A DNA stretch of 64,000 nucleotides from Acinetobacter variabilis (GCF_000369625.1 NZ_KB850113.1:690641-754640); one strand, 5' to 3'. Positions 10,174-19,784 are shown, numbered from the stretch's first letter. Notes: generated by a model from the sequence alone, not told the origin. Numbers and translations are program-made.

Positions 10174-10773
10174 ATGCCATTTACCATTGCCAGCCTTGTC
10201 AGTTTTGAGGAAGATATAAAAAAAAGCCGATTTCAGGCCTTTGTCACACCTGTAGAAAATGAGCAGGATGTGAAGGATTTTCTGGAGGCCTACCGTGATC
10301 CGACCACCACTCATCAATGCTGGGCCTGGAAAATCGGTCATCATGTACGCTTTAATGATGATGGTGAGCCATCGGGTACAGCCGGCAGGCCGATCCTCGC
10401 GACTATTGAAGGCAATGAGCTAACCAATGTACTGGTACTGGTGAATCGCTGGTATGGCGGTATTAAACTAGGGACTGGCGGACTGGTACGTGCCTATGGG
10501 GGCTGTGCTGGACAATGTTTGTTATTAGCTGAAAAAATTGAACTGATTGAAAAGAAAAAAGTCGAATTTGTCTGCCAGTTTAATGAATGGGCCATTTTTC
10601 AGTATGAGCTGAATCAGCAGCAGATTGATTATCAGGAAGAATATACGGCTGAAGGCGTACAGGTTCAGGCACAATTCCAGAAACATCAGATTGAACCTTT
10701 TGCTTTAAAAATTCAGGATGTCACTCGCGGTCGTGAACAATTAAAAATCATAGAAGAAGCCACGGATGACTGA
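10174..10773 (+). CDS. IMPACT/YigZ-family protein
   Basis: Member of the UPF0029/IMPACT family (YigZ in E. coli, related to the eukaryotic translational regulator IMPACT). The biochemical role in bacteria is not settled. The 199 residues show the family hallmark HQCWAWKIG...[21 protein letters not shown], followed by [24 protein letters not shown] at about 90-115. A C-terminal ferredoxin-like half (about 130-195) is typical of YigZ. Its end overlaps the next gene by 8 bp, so the pair is probably cotranscribed. Confidence 0.88.
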   Translation: MPFTIASLVSFEEDIKKSRFQAFVTPVENEQDVKDFLEAYRDPTTTHQCWAWKIGHHVRFNDDGEPSGTAGRPILATIEGNELTNVLVLVNRWYGGIKLGTGGLVRAYGGCAGQCLLLAEKIELIEKKKVEFVCQFNEWAIFQYELNQQQIDYQEEYTAEGVQVQAQFQKHQIEPFALKIQDVTRGREQLKIIEEATDD

Positions 10774-11383
10774 ACAAGATCCATTACTGAAATATCGCGA
10801 GCAGCATAAACATCGTCTGAACTATATGCCTTGGCTATATTGGTCCTTAAAACCGAAGAATCGTGGTTGGGCTGAAGCTTGGCAGAAAGAATATCAGACC
10901 TATCTAATGGAGATGGAAACAGTCGAGATTGGTGAAAACTGTTTTATTTCGCCGTTGGCGCATATCTTCGCTGAACCGGGGCGTAAAATTATTATCGGGG
11001 ACAATACCTTTATTGCGGCAGATTGTACGCTACATGGCCCTCTGGAGATCGGTAACGAAGTCGCCATCAATCATCACTGTATTCTGGATGGCGGTCGGGT
11101 AGGGATTAAACTGCATGATCAGGTACGCATCGCAGCTTATTGTCATCTTTATGCTTTTGATCATGGGATGGAACTGGAGCAGCCAATTTATCAGCAACCG
11201 GTCAGGTCTAAAGGAATTGAGATTGGTCGGGATGTTTGGCTAGGTGCCCACGTCGGCATAAAAGATGGGGTGAGAATTGCCGATCAGGCAATTATAGGCA
11301 TGAATAGCATGGTCACGAAGGATATTGAAGCGCGTGCAATTGTCGCCGGAAATCCGGCAAAATTGATTCGATATCGGGATTAA
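10766..11383 (+). CDS. Left-handed beta-helix (hexapeptide repeat) acyltransferase
   Basis: Trimeric hexapeptide-repeat acyltransferase of the CysE/LacA/NodL/WbbJ class. The acceptor substrate cannot be told from the sequence. The N-terminal 45 residues carry aromatic-rich sequence ([21 protein letters not shown]). From about 50 onwards, imperfect [LIV]-G-x4 repeats run through [31 protein letters not shown]. The catalytic-type histidine region [11 protein letters not shown] follows, and [13 protein letters not shown] closes the domain as is usual for acetyltransferases. It overlaps the upstream yigZ-like gene by 8 bp. It could act on a sugar or cell-surface glycan; that is inference only. 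Confidence 0.85.
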   Translation: MTEQDPLLKYREQHKHRLNYMPWLYWSLKPKNRGWAEAWQKEYQTYLMEMETVEIGENCFISPLAHIFAEPGRKIIIGDNTFIAADCTLHGPLEIGNEVAINHHCILDGGRVGIKLHDQVRIAAYCHLYAFDHGMELEQPIYQQPVRSKGIEIGRDVWLGAHVGIKDGVRIADQAIIGMNSMVTKDIEARAIVAGNPAKLIRYRD

Positions 11384-11569
11384 AATAGTAAAAAAGGTGC
11401 TTGGAAAAAGGATTTATATCAAGCGCTTAATATTAGGTAAAGGTCTTATCACATCACATAAAAGTTAACATATTTCAATTCAAGCCTTACAGATTTCAGT
11501 GCACATTTACTAATGCTTGTGCTAATTTAAAAATAACTAAGAAATTTTATTATAAAAGAGAGGCTGAAC

Positions 11570-12412
11570 ATGAAACGTGTCATTGCCTGCATAGACTCCT
11601 CACCATGCACGAACGCGCTTGCAGATGCGGCTGCATGGATTGCCAAACAAACCGGTCGTGAACTGGTTTTATTACAGGTTCTGGATTATTACCCGGCCAG
11701 TTATCATCTTGGGGAAATTAGCGGTGTGATTGGCTTTGAAAGCAATGCCATGTTGCTTAAAGAGCTGGCTGAGCTGGAACAGAAGCAAAGTGAAATCGCA
11801 CTCAGCTATAGTAATAATCTGCTCCAGCACATTTCGGACCGTATCTTTAAAGATTATGGCATCTGCACCACGCATATTCAGGAAAAGGGCGATTTTCTGG
11901 AACAAAGCTTTCAGATTCTAAAACCTGATGATATTGCAGTCATTGGATTACTCGGTGAACGTTCTGCCGAGAAAAACAAGCCAATCGGCACCAATGTAGA
12001 AAACTTTATCCGTGGTGCTAACTGTACAGTGATGACTGTAGGGGAACACTTCAGACCACCGACACGTTTTATCTTTGCTTATGAATATTCACCAACCTGT
12101 ATGAAGATGATGAAACGTATTGCAGAAAGTGATTTATTAAGACAATTACAATGTCATCTGCTTTATATCGGGGATCATGTGGAAATCCTGAATGAGCCTC
12201 TGCAATATTTGACAGAAGCAGGACTAGAGGTCGTTCCAGAATACCGCTATGGAGAAGTGGCTGAAAATATCCTGTCTTATCAGCAGGAACATGGGATTCA
12301 GTTAATTGTCTTGGGGGCATTCAGTCACAGCAAGATCCACCAGTTCTTCTTGGGCAGTATTGCGACAACGATTTTCCGCAATTCTAAAGTGCCATTATTG
12401 GTAGCAAAGTAA
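11570..12412 (+). CDS. Tandem universal stress protein (two UspA domains)
   Basis: The 280 residues form two UspA folds. The first (about 1-150) starts KRVIACIDSSPCTNAL; the second (about 160-280) has TRFIFAYEYSPTC and ends LIVLGAFSHSKIHQFFLGSIATTIFRNSKVPLLV. The second domain keeps the G-x2-G-x9-G(S) type nucleotide-loop pattern in modified form (LGAFSHSKIHQFFLGS). The first has IGLLGERSAEKNKPIGTNVENFIR. An RBS (GAGAGG) lies 9 bp before the ATG. The 186-bp upstream gap is AT-rich with a TTATTATAAAA stretch that could be a -10 region. Expected to be a cytoplasmic stress-survival protein; ligand unknown. Confidence 0.88.
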   Translation: MKRVIACIDSSPCTNALADAAAWIAKQTGRELVLLQVLDYYPASYHLGEISGVIGFESNAMLLKELAELEQKQSEIALSYSNNLLQHISDRIFKDYGICTTHIQEKGDFLEQSFQILKPDDIAVIGLLGERSAEKNKPIGTNVENFIRGANCTVMTVGEHFRPPTRFIFAYEYSPTCMKMMKRIAESDLLRQLQCHLLYIGDHVEILNEPLQYLTEAGLEVVPEYRYGEVAENILSYQQEHGIQLIVLGAFSHSKIHQFFLGSIATTIFRNSKVPLLVAK

Positions 12413-12483
12413 AAAGAGGATAACAAAAGCGGCAGAGATGTATTTTTTGATAAATTGTTACAGCTTGAATTAAAAATAACCAG

Positions 12484-12510
12484 AGTTATCCTCATATATT
12501 GTGGATAACT
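12484..12510. other. Inverted pair of DnaA-box-like sites
   Basis: AGTTATCC at 12484-12491 and GGATAACT at 12503-12510 form a perfect 8-bp inverted repeat around an AT-rich centre. The minus strand of 12500-12508 reads TTATCCACA, an exact consensus DnaA box. The plus strand of 12486-12494 reads TTATCCTCA, a near match. The site lies between the UspA gene and the convergent methyltransferase gene. It could equally be a protein operator of another kind. Confidence 0.4.
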
Positions 12511-12582
12511 ATGTGGTTACATTCTGTAAGATGATGTTATTTATCAGGAATACTTTACTGGCTGATTTTTGTTCTAGTCGTT

Positions 12583-13248
12583 TTATTTAACAATTGCGAG
12601 TGCAAAACCATCATGGCCTTTGCTACCGACGGTCTGTAAAGCAGTACAAGACAAGATACGTGGATGATTTTCCAGCGCTTTAAACATGTCACGAATGCCT
12701 TCAATACTTGGTTTTTTATTGTCCGGATTGATGATATCACCGGCACGAATCACATTGTCCAAGAAAATGATGGTACCGGAGTGAGAAAGGTTTAAGCTTA
12801 GCTCTAGATATTCTGGATAGCTTTGCTTATCAGCATCAATAAAAATAAAGTCAAAGGCTTCAGTATCTTCAGGCAGGGCACGAAGCACATCTGCAGCCCG
12901 GCCACATTTCAGCTCAATTTTCTGTTTTAACTGTGCACGATCAATATTTTCCTGTCCCATGGCAGCATGCGTGTCACGGCCTTCAATGGTCAGAATATAA
13001 CTGTCTTCAGGTAGGGCACGAGCCAGCCACATGGTGCTATATGCAGCAAAGGTTCCCAGTTCCAGTACACGTTTGCACTTATTCATTTGGATCAGCATTT
13101 GCAGCAGCATTCCCTGATTTGACGCAACAGCCAGATGATCTGGAAAACCATGTGCAGCAGTATTTTCAAGAGTCTGATTCAGGATAGGATCTTCAGGAAT
13201 TAAATGTGAATCAATGTAGCGGTCAATATCTGTCCACATTTGTTGCAT
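12583..13248 (-). CDS. SAM-dependent O-methyltransferase (class I, COMT-like)
   Basis: Rossmann-fold methyltransferase of the caffeoyl-CoA/catechol O-methyltransferase family (Pfam Methyltransf_3). The 221 residues contain the SAM-binding motif VLELGTFAAYSTMWLARALP near residues 60-80, the acidic loop LTIEGRD, the metal/SAM motif FDFIFIDADKQSYPEYL and DNVIRAGDI. The asparagine and aspartates of the divalent-metal site appear present. The frame extends to 13305, but the ATG at 13248 is preceded by GAGG at 10 bp and fits family length. Substrate unknown. It ends a minus-strand run and faces the UspA gene. Confidence 0.88.
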   Translation of the reverse strand: MQQMWTDIDRYIDSHLIPEDPILNQTLENTAAHGFPDHLAVASNQGMLLQMLIQMNKCKRVLELGTFAAYSTMWLARALPEDSYILTIEGRDTHAAMGQENIDRAQLKQKIELKCGRAADVLRALPEDTEAFDFIFIDADKQSYPEYLELSLNLSHSGTIIFLDNVIRAGDIINPDNKKPSIEGIRDMFKALENHPRILSCTALQTVGSKGHDGFALAIVK

Positions 13249-13336
13249 AGTACTCGCACCTCTATTGTGATGCGTGCATTTTAAACTTTTCCGGGCACAG
13301 CGCAATTTATTGTTCTATATTCGCTGGTTTTTTCGG

Positions 13337-13367
13337 CTATACAAAGCCAAAAGTTGGCTTTGTATAG
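13337..13367. repeat. Perfect 14-bp-stem hairpin between lipoprotein and methyltransferase genes
   Basis: CTATACAAAGCCAA (13337-13350) and TTGGCTTTGTATAG (13354-13367) are exact reverse complements separated by AAG. The hairpin begins 14 bp past the stop of the minus-strand lipoprotein gene. There is no T run on either side, so it is not a classic rho-independent terminator. It may stabilise mRNA ends, assist termination, or be an operator for the downstream methyltransferase gene. Confidence 0.75.
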
Positions 13368-13380
13368 GAAATGGAATGAC

Positions 13381-14094
13381 TTAGTAATTACACATTGATG
13401 AGCGACGGCTTAAATCCGGACCCCAAGTACGATAACCTTGAGTATCAATATGGATTTGGCCAGAGGCATATAAACCGAGCCCCATATTCAGGCTTTGTCC
13501 ATGTTGTAACCAGAATTGGCACAGTTTGAACTTGGTATTTTCAATTGCTGCATAATCCTGAGCCTGTGGGTACTCAGGTCCGATCCGGAAATCAATTGCC
13601 GAGTTAAACAGGTGACGTGAAGAATTGGCTCCACCGGCACACTGATTTAAAGGCAGGTCACGATAAACCGAAGTGACTTCAAAATCAGTCAGCACATTGG
13701 CTGCAACCAGATATTTAAAGACACGTAAGGTCGGCACCTGATTTGACCAGAGCTCACGGCTTGGAATCATGTATTGCGATCGACCACATTTAGCCCAATC
13801 CCGTGCAGTACGCATCAGCTCAAAGCTTGGAATAATATTCCCGACTCCTTGCTGGGCCAAAAAGTTTTCATATTCACGTACAAGAGACAGGTTATTCAGT
13901 GCCGATACCCAGTGAGTATAGACATAAGGAACCGGTTTAGGCTGTAGTTTATGATTGTACTGGACTCGTTCTTCTGGGATGTAAATCCTTTTATCTGGAG
14001 TTACCTTACCAGACTGTTTTGTGGTGGTAGCACATCCTACAAAGACAAGCGGGATTATACAAACACTCAATAACCCCTTTATTAAATGCTTCAT
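13381..14094 (-). CDS. Peptidase M15-like lipoprotein (D,D-carboxypeptidase/endopeptidase fold)
   Basis: Predicted lipoprotein of 237 residues with a signal peptide ending VFVGC (lipobox FVGC), so lipidated at Cys about residue 20. The C-terminal half carries peptidase M15A hallmarks: SSRHLFNSAIDF matches the S-x-H-x-x-G-x-A-x-D zinc motif with Asn for Gly, and GQIHIDTQGYRTWG carries the second HxD/H pattern and the WG ending. This fold cleaves peptidoglycan stem peptides, so envelope remodelling is likely but untested. The start is the ATG at 14094; the frame can extend to a TTG at 14103. No strong Shine-Dalgarno is visible. Confidence 0.75.
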   Translation of the reverse strand: MKHLIKGLLSVCIIPLVFVGCATTTKQSGKVTPDKRIYIPEERVQYNHKLQPKPVPYVYTHWVSALNNLSLVREYENFLAQQGVGNIIPSFELMRTARDWAKCGRSQYMIPSRELWSNQVPTLRVFKYLVAANVLTDFEVTSVYRDLPLNQCAGGANSSRHLFNSAIDFRIGPEYPQAQDYAAIENTKFKLCQFWLQHGQSLNMGLGLYASGQIHIDTQGYRTWGPDLSRRSSMCNY

Positions 14095-14190
14095 TGATAG
14101 CAATTCGGATATTTATAAAATAGCGCTATTTTAGTCCACTTTTACGGAGAAAATCAGGATAAATTGCAATGAAATGTGTGGATGGGGTAT

Positions 14191-14222
14191 AAAAAAAGAC
14201 CAGTCTGTGCTGGTCTTTTTTT
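14191..14222 (-). terminator. Bidirectional terminator downstream of fdxA
   Basis: AAAAAAAGACCAG / CTGGTCTTTTTTT with loop TCTGTG gives a T run on both strands. It lies 13 bp after the fdxA stop. Confidence 0.88.
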
Positions 14223-14235
14223 AAGATTTGAAAAG

Positions 14236-14559
14236 TTATTTTTCAAGATATTGTAATTTATCAGTTTTACCATTCCACTCTTCACGGTCAGCAGGTTGCT
14301 CACCAATTTGGGTGATGTTCGGCCATTTTTGAGACAGTTCAGCATTTAGCTCGATAAAAACTTCTTGGCCTTCCGGTAACTCATCTTCAGAGAAAATTGC
14401 ATTCGCAGGACATTCAGGCTCACATAACGCGCAGTCGATACACTCGTCCGGGTTAATCACAAGGAAGTTAGGACCTTCATAGAAACAGTCTACAGGGCAA
14501 ACTTCAACACAGTCTTGATATTTACATTTAATACAATTTTCAGTGACAACGAAGGTCAT
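14236..14559 (-). CDS. fdxA: 7Fe ferredoxin (3Fe-4S + 4Fe-4S)
   Basis: Small cytoplasmic electron carrier of 107 residues, FdxA type as in Azotobacter and Pseudomonas. Cluster ligands are visible as C-x2-C-x4-C-x3-CP ([14 protein letters not shown]), followed by C-x2-C-x2-C-x3-CP ([12 protein letters not shown]). The first motif has the spacing of the 3Fe-4S/4Fe-4S type. An acidic C-terminal extension of about 45 residues is typical. It lies 204 bp downstream of mutS on the same strand. A Fur-box-like sequence at 14708-14726 lies in this gap, which suggests iron-responsive expression. Confidence 0.93.
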   Translation of the reverse strand: MTFVVTENCIKCKYQDCVEVCPVDCFYEGPNFLVINPDECIDCALCEPECPANAIFSEDELPEGQEVFIELNAELSQKWPNITQIGEQPADREEWNGKTDKLQYLEK

Positions 14560-14707
14560 GGCGACAGCTACCTAAAAAATATGGTTCTAATGACGAATAC
14601 CGTATTTTAGGCAAAAATAGAGGGAACAAACAATTCCTTTTATTGATATTTGTTATATATAGGGCTGTTAAATTTGAAAAAACTGCGATGATTTGAGGAA
14701 AGGCTCA

Positions 14708-14726
14708 GGGAATGAGAATCATCATC
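14708..14726. promoter_or_regulatory. Fur-box-like site upstream of fdxA
   Basis: GGGAATGAGAATCATCATC matches 15 of 19 positions of the classical Fur box GATAATGATAATCATTATC, counted by eye. It lies about 150 bp before the fdxA start and 38 bp after the mutS stop. Its exact position relative to a promoter could not be established. Confidence 0.5.
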
Positions 14727-14729
14727 AGC

Positions 14730-14754
14730 TAAGCCCTATGCAGGATAGGGCTTA
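14730..14754 (-). terminator. Hairpin after mutS (weak terminator candidate)
   Basis: TAAGCCCTA / TAGGGCTTA form a 9-bp stem with loop TGCAGGA just past the mutS stop. No T run follows on the minus strand, so termination would be weak or factor-dependent. Confidence 0.45.
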
Positions 14755-14763
14755 GGAGTGATT

Positions 14764-17388
14764 TTAACTTGGCTGTTTCATGAGATCTTTAAGAGCATAA
14801 AGTTGCTGTAATGCTTCACGTGGACTCAAATTGTCGACATCAAGGTCTTCTAATAATTCAAGCGCTGCTGAAGGCTTTTCAATCTCGATGACTTTTTCAA
14901 TGATTTCAGGCATCGCGAACAGATCATGCTGTGGACTTTGCGGTTTGGCCTGATGCTGCTTTTCCAGAATCTTCAAACGATGTTGAGCTTCTTTAATTAC
15001 AGCCGCAGGAATACCTGCCAGTTTAGCCACTTGTAAACCATGACTCTGACTAGCTGGACCATGTTGGACTTTATGCAGTAGAATCAGGTTGCCATTTAGT
15101 TCTTTGGCTGTGACATGGTAGTTATCAATGCCTGATTCTTTATCCAGTTCGGTCAGCTCAAAATAATGTGTTGCGAACAGACATAGACATTGAATCCGTT
15201 TAGTCAGATCCAGCACACAAGCCCAAGCGAGTGATAGTCCGTCATAGGTACTGGTTCCACGACCCACTTCATCCATCAGAACCAGAGATTGACTGGTAGC
15301 ATGATGCAGAATTTGCGAAGTTTCCGTCATTTCCACCATAAAGGTTGATTTGCCAGTCGACAAATCATCTGCAGAGCCAATCCGGGTAAAGATTCGGTCA
15401 ATTGGACCCAGTGTTGTCGATTGCGCTGGCACATAACTACCGCAATAAGCCAGCAGGGCAATTAGGGCAGTCTGGCGCATAAAGGTGGATTTACCACCCA
15501 TATTTGGACCGGTAATAATGGCCATACGGTGCTGATAATCCAGCTGGGTATCATTCGGAGTAAATGCAGTCTTGCTTAAAGCTTCCACCACTGGATGACG
15601 GCCGGCAACGATTTTCACACCAATTTCAGGGCTGAATTTTGGTCGTGCCCAATTGCGTAAACGTGCTTGATGCGCAAAGTTTGCCAACAGATCGATCTGG
15701 GCAATCGCACTGCTCATCATCTGTAGATTACCAATATCCTGACGCAGTTCATCCAGCAATATTTCGAACAGCATTTTTTCACGAGCAAGCGCACGGGATT
15801 CGCTAGACAGCACTTTATCTTCAAAAGCTTTTAGTTCAGGCGTGATATAACGCTCGGCATTTTTCAGTGTCTGACGACGGATATAATGTTCAGGTGCCTG
15901 TTCAGCTTGTGCACGTGTAAGTTCGATATAATAACCACTGATACGGTTATAGCCGATTTTCAGGGTAGGAATGCCGCTTTGCTCCCGTTCCTTAATTTCC
16001 AGATCAATCAGGAACTGTCCAGCATGATCACGGATTTTACGCAGCTCATCCAGCTCGGTATCGAAACCTTCTGCAATGACATTGCCATCACGTAGCAGTA
16101 CCGGTGGATTTTCAACGATAGCGGACATCAGGCGCTGATGCAGACCATGAAAATCGCCCAGTTCTTGATTCAGCTGCTGTAATAATTTCGAATTCTGCTG
16201 ACTTAACAGTGGTTGTAATGCATGGCGTAAAAATGGAATCTGTGCACAGGCCTGACGTAATTGAACCAGATCGCGTGGACGCGCACTGCCTAAAGCGATA
16301 CGGCTGAGTACACGTTCAATATCACTGATTTCTTTTAAGACCAGACGGACTGGCGATTCATGGAAACCTTCAAGCAATACCTGTGTGGCATCCAGTCGCT
16401 CATCCAGAATCGCAGTATCACGAAGCGGTTGCATCAGGGTGCGGCTAAGCAGACGGCCACCCATAGCGGTCTGACAGTCATTGATCAGCTGGAACAATGA
16501 AGTGCCATGCTCAAATAAAGGCTCAATTAGCTCAAGATTACGACGGGTGACTGGATCCAGTGCAATAAAGTCTGAACTTTGTTCCAGTTGAATGGTTCGG
16601 ATATGCGGTAAAGCTGTTTTTTGAGTTTCTTTGGCATAGTGAATTAATGCAGCCGCAGCAGCTTTGGCCAAAGGCAGATGATCAATTCCGAAACCTGAAA
16701 GTGTGCTCACTGCAAACTGGTCGCATAATGTCTTCTGAGCATTGTTCTGGTTGAAGTCAACATTCGGGCGTTTGCTGATCGGAACATCTAGCTGTTGTTT
16801 TAAGTGTTCTACCAGTGCCTGATCTTGCAGATTTTCATCAATCACAATTTCGCTAGGCATCAGGCGTGCCAACTCAATGGCTAACTGACTTAAGTCATAA
16901 TCGATTTGCTGGACTTTAAATAAACCGGCACTCAGGTCAAGAAGTGCAATTCCGATTTGTTGCTGGTGAACACACAGAGCAACCAGGTTGGAGGTTTGAT
17001 GAGCACCTAATAAGGCATCATCGGTTAAGGTTCCAGGAGTAATGATTCGGACGACACCACGTTCAACTGGGCCTTTACCAGTCACTTCACCGATCTGCTC
17101 GCAGATCACCACCGTTTCGCCTTTTTTCACCAGACGAGCCAGATAGCCTTCAGCAGCATGGAAAGGTACACCGGCCATCGGAATTGGCTGGCCATTGGCT
17201 TTACCGCGATGGGTCAGGGTAATGCCTAAAATTTTGGCTGCCTTATGGGCATCTTCAAAGAACAGTTCATAGAAATCACCCATCCGATAAAACATCAATG
17301 AGTGTGGATGCTGCATTTTGACCGACATGTATTGCTGCATCATGGGCGTTAAGCTAGAGAGATCAGCCACAAGTTCTGAACTGGTCAT
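14764..17388 (-). CDS. mutS: DNA mismatch repair protein MutS
   Basis: Recognises base mismatches and small loops and recruits MutL. At 874 residues it is full length for the family. The N-terminal mismatch-reading motif [12 protein letters not shown] (Phe and Glu that contact the mispair) is near residues 36-47. Connector, lever and clamp domains follow. The ATPase domain has Walker [14 protein letters not shown] (about 620), the ST...[14 protein letters not shown] segment, Walker [17 protein letters not shown] and FATHYFEL. The C-terminal tail needed for tetramerisation is present. No disruption is visible, so the premature stops elsewhere in the window are not explained by an obviously broken MutS. 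fdxA follows on the same strand. Confidence 0.98.
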   Translation of the reverse strand: MTSSELVADLSSLTPMMQQYMSVKMQHPHSLMFYRMGDFYELFFEDAHKAAKILGITLTHRGKANGQPIPMAGVPFHAAEGYLARLVKKGETVVICEQIGEVTGKGPVERGVVRIITPGTLTDDALLGAHQTSNLVALCVHQQQIGIALLDLSAGLFKVQQIDYDLSQLAIELARLMPSEIVIDENLQDQALVEHLKQQLDVPISKRPNVDFNQNNAQKTLCDQFAVSTLSGFGIDHLPLAKAAAAALIHYAKETQKTALPHIRTIQLEQSSDFIALDPVTRRNLELIEPLFEHGTSLFQLINDCQTAMGGRLLSRTLMQPLRDTAILDERLDATQVLLEGFHESPVRLVLKEISDIERVLSRIALGSARPRDLVQLRQACAQIPFLRHALQPLLSQQNSKLLQQLNQELGDFHGLHQRLMSAIVENPPVLLRDGNVIAEGFDTELDELRKIRDHAGQFLIDLEIKEREQSGIPTLKIGYNRISGYYIELTRAQAEQAPEHYIRRQTLKNAERYITPELKAFEDKVLSSESRALAREKMLFEILLDELRQDIGNLQMMSSAIAQIDLLANFAHQARLRNWARPKFSPEIGVKIVAGRHPVVEALSKTAFTPNDTQLDYQHRMAIITGPNMGGKSTFMRQTALIALLAYCGSYVPAQSTTLGPIDRIFTRIGSADDLSTGKSTFMVEMTETSQILHHATSQSLVLMDEVGRGTSTYDGLSLAWACVLDLTKRIQCLCLFATHYFELTELDKESGIDNYHVTAKELNGNLILLHKVQHGPASQSHGLQVAKLAGIPAAVIKEAQHRLKILEKQHQAKPQSPQHDLFAMPEIIEKVIEIEKPSAALELLEDLDVDNLSPREALQQLYALKDLMKQPS

Positions 17389-17632
17389 TAAGAAAAAATC
17401 CTTTAAATATATAAAGCAAAACCTGAATCTTTTTCCGAAACACTATCCTCGGAAAACCTGGAAAATAGCCTAAGCTAAAAATCCTGTAAAGACCGGTTTG
17501 AATGTCAAAAGTAATTGCCTCAAGTCTAACAAATTTAATTTTTAGAAAGAAATATAAATCCTCAGGAATCTGTATTTAGACGGACTTAGTCGATATAAAG
17601 CATAAAAGGGTATTGATACATGGGTTGCCCAT
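17389..17632. other. Gene-free stretch upstream of mutS
   Basis: About 240 bp, AT-rich, containing the mutS leader. An imperfect inverted repeat (TCCGAAA...CCTCGGAA, about 17434-17456) is visible. I could not identify a convincing promoter, gene or repeat element. Confidence 0.4.
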
Positions 17633-17662
17633 AAAAAAAGCCACCGATTGGCAGCTTTTTTT
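17633..17662 (-). terminator. Terminator downstream of lipase-like lipoprotein gene
   Basis: AAAAAAAGC ... GCTTTTTTT with an imperfect inner pairing (CCA/TGG) gives a T run on both strands. It lies 18 bp after the stop of the gene at 17680. Confidence 0.7.
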
Positions 17663-17679
17663 ATGTCTTTCATCAAAAT

Positions 17680-19686
17680 TTAATCAGGGTCATACAATCC
17701 TAAGTCGACCAGATGTAATCTGAGAAGGCGGCGGAGTTCCAGTACAGCCTCAGGCGTTTCCTGAACGGAATGTCCACCTTTGATAATTTTATTGGAAGCC
17801 GCACCTTCAAGATATGCACTCTGATAAGCAACGACATCATCAGTCATGATATTTTCATCATCACTATCTGTATTATTGCCAATAATCGAGTGAAATTTGA
17901 ATCCCGGTGCAGGATTAATATCTTTAGTCAATGCCGTGAATTTTGATTTTTTACTAAGGTCACTCGGCCCATTTTGAATCAGGTCACGACCGACTTCATG
18001 TAGAAAATCACTTAAGCCAATTTCACCTTGGACTGTGTCGGCAAATGCGCCCAAAAAGGCACTCGGAACACGAATAATTTTACGTGCCAATTTGGTATGC
18101 CAGCGATCTGCATAATCGGTCCCTTTATGCGGTGCTGCCAGGAAAATAGCACGACTGAAATTCGGAACCGGCTGCATTTTCAAGCGCGCTTTAAAGAGCG
18201 GATTGTCCCGGAACTTGGTCAGCTTCGAATTTTTTACAATATTAAAAGCGGGCTCGGTAATATCTGCATCACTTACCAATAGACGGGCAATGACACCGCC
18301 CATACTGTGTCCAACCAGTACAGCTTCTTTTTTGGCTGGTGCATTATTACTAATACGCGCGAAACCTTGTTGAAGCAGCGCATTAATCTGGAAACGGCTT
18401 TCCAGAATAGGCATGTTGGTTGAGTAGAAGACCTGCCACACCTGGAAATTTTCTCTTAAGACCGGATCACCCATAATATCATTCGTTAAACGAATCCAGG
18501 CTTCCGGGCTGCTGGCCAAACCATGAATCAGCACTAAAACCTTTTTATTTGGATTATAAGGTTCCAGCATAAATAGATGAGGCATGACCAGATTATCGTC
18601 ACGATTGATCAGTGTCAGATAGGCTGCACGTCCCAGGTTATTTTCTGCCAGCCATAAGCCATAAGGCGCTGAAAAATTTGCAGCTAAAGTATATTCCTTA
18701 TTGGCAACTTTAATCTTGTCATATTTATACGGGTCATAAAGTTTTAAATGGAAGTTGCTGTTATTTAGGATCTGTTCTACAGAGTTCGCTGATTCTGGAA
18801 TGGCAGTAATTGTGGTTGCCAGATAACGTGCTGAATGAATAAAAGGATTTACGCCATTTTGATATTGGTAATTTAGTGGATCAACCAGATATTTTTTATC
18901 TTTTTTGGAAATTTTTTCTTCCGGCAAAACCACCAGAAACTCAGAGCCGAAACCGTCACGACGGGTAATCGAGCGCAGACCAGAGAAGTTCATGTTATAG
19001 GTCGACATTAACTGTTCAATCGACTGATTCTTGAGCTGGGGGAAATCGTCCAGATTAATGCTATAGACACTGTTGCCAACCTGTAGACGTTGTCCGGTTT
19101 CTTTGGTTTTATAACGTTCCGCGTAGATCTGGATTAAATGAGCAATCGCCAGGTTATAAAAGTCACGAATCTGAACTTGTCGGTTGTCGAAAATCCGGTC
19201 TTGGGGCGCACGTTCAGTCTGGAACAGATAGGCATAACTGTAGCGGATACTTTTATCCAGCATTTGTAACTGCTGTTCCTGACATTTTTGCAGGTTCTGG
19301 GTTTGCAGTTGCTGTTTTTCTTCAGATCGGGTTTTAGCCAGAGCACTGGTTTTACATTCAGCCGATTTACCCAGCTGTAGTGATTTAGCTAGATATAATT
19401 CACTCGATGTGGAAAGTAATTGCTCATCCAGAATCTGTGGAATTTCTTGTAGCTCTTTCACACATTCTTCTGGATTATCTTCACAGACTTGTGCTTCACG
19501 TCCGGTCATGGACAGGACATTCAGACTGGCTTCACTCAACTTATCGCGTGTAAGAATGCTATCGCGTTCATTATTGATGGTGACATTAATAGCCTGCTCT
19601 TTAACACTCACCACCTGACAGCCACTGAGTAAGGCTGTCATGAGTACAGTGCAAAGTAATGCTATCTTATTTATTTTCTCGTGCAT
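17680..19686 (-). CDS. Large alpha/beta-hydrolase (lipase-like) lipoprotein
   Basis: Predicted lipoprotein of about 668 residues: signal peptide with lipobox LLSGC, so anchored in a membrane facing the periplasm or surface. Residues about 30-380 form an N-terminal region with no family I recognise. It includes a Gln-rich charged segment (SEEKQQLQTQNLQKCQEQQLQ) and paired cysteines. The C-terminal 290 residues are an alpha/beta hydrolase: oxyanion region VLVLIHGLASSPEAW, nucleophile elbow GHSMGG, a catalytic Asp candidate in DDVVAYQSA, and a His candidate in IIKGGHSVQETPE. Most similar in style to triacylglycerol lipases or esterases. The start is the ATG at 19686; a GTG start at 19701 would add five residues. 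Next upstream gene is another lipoprotein, separated by a terminator. Confidence 0.85.
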   Translation of the reverse strand: MHEKINKIALLCTVLMTALLSGCQVVSVKEQAINVTINNERDSILTRDKLSEASLNVLSMTGREAQVCEDNPEECVKELQEIPQILDEQLLSTSSELYLAKSLQLGKSAECKTSALAKTRSEEKQQLQTQNLQKCQEQQLQMLDKSIRYSYAYLFQTERAPQDRIFDNRQVQIRDFYNLAIAHLIQIYAERYKTKETGQRLQVGNSVYSINLDDFPQLKNQSIEQLMSTYNMNFSGLRSITRRDGFGSEFLVVLPEEKISKKDKKYLVDPLNYQYQNGVNPFIHSARYLATTITAIPESANSVEQILNNSNFHLKLYDPYKYDKIKVANKEYTLAANFSAPYGLWLAENNLGRAAYLTLINRDDNLVMPHLFMLEPYNPNKKVLVLIHGLASSPEAWIRLTNDIMGDPVLRENFQVWQVFYSTNMPILESRFQINALLQQGFARISNNAPAKKEAVLVGHSMGGVIARLLVSDADITEPAFNIVKNSKLTKFRDNPLFKARLKMQPVPNFSRAIFLAAPHKGTDYADRWHTKLARKIIRVPSAFLGAFADTVQGEIGLSDFLHEVGRDLIQNGPSDLSKKSKFTALTKDINPAPGFKFHSIIGNNTDSDDENIMTDDVVAYQSAYLEGAASNKIIKGGHSVQETPEAVLELRRLLRLHLVDLGLYDPD

Positions 19687-19758
19687 AAAGACTTTGAACA
19701 CTCATTTAAAATTATAAAGCTTGATAATGCTTTGTATTTTACTAATTTTTTCCCATAA

Positions 19759-19784
19759 AAATAGACCGCCGGAGCGGTCTATTT
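19759..19784 (-). terminator. Terminator after TPR lipoprotein gene
   Basis: AATAGACCGC / GCGGTCTATT with tetraloop CGGA (TCCG on the transcribed minus strand) is followed by T residues. It is a strong hairpin lying 27 bp after the gene. Confidence 0.85.
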
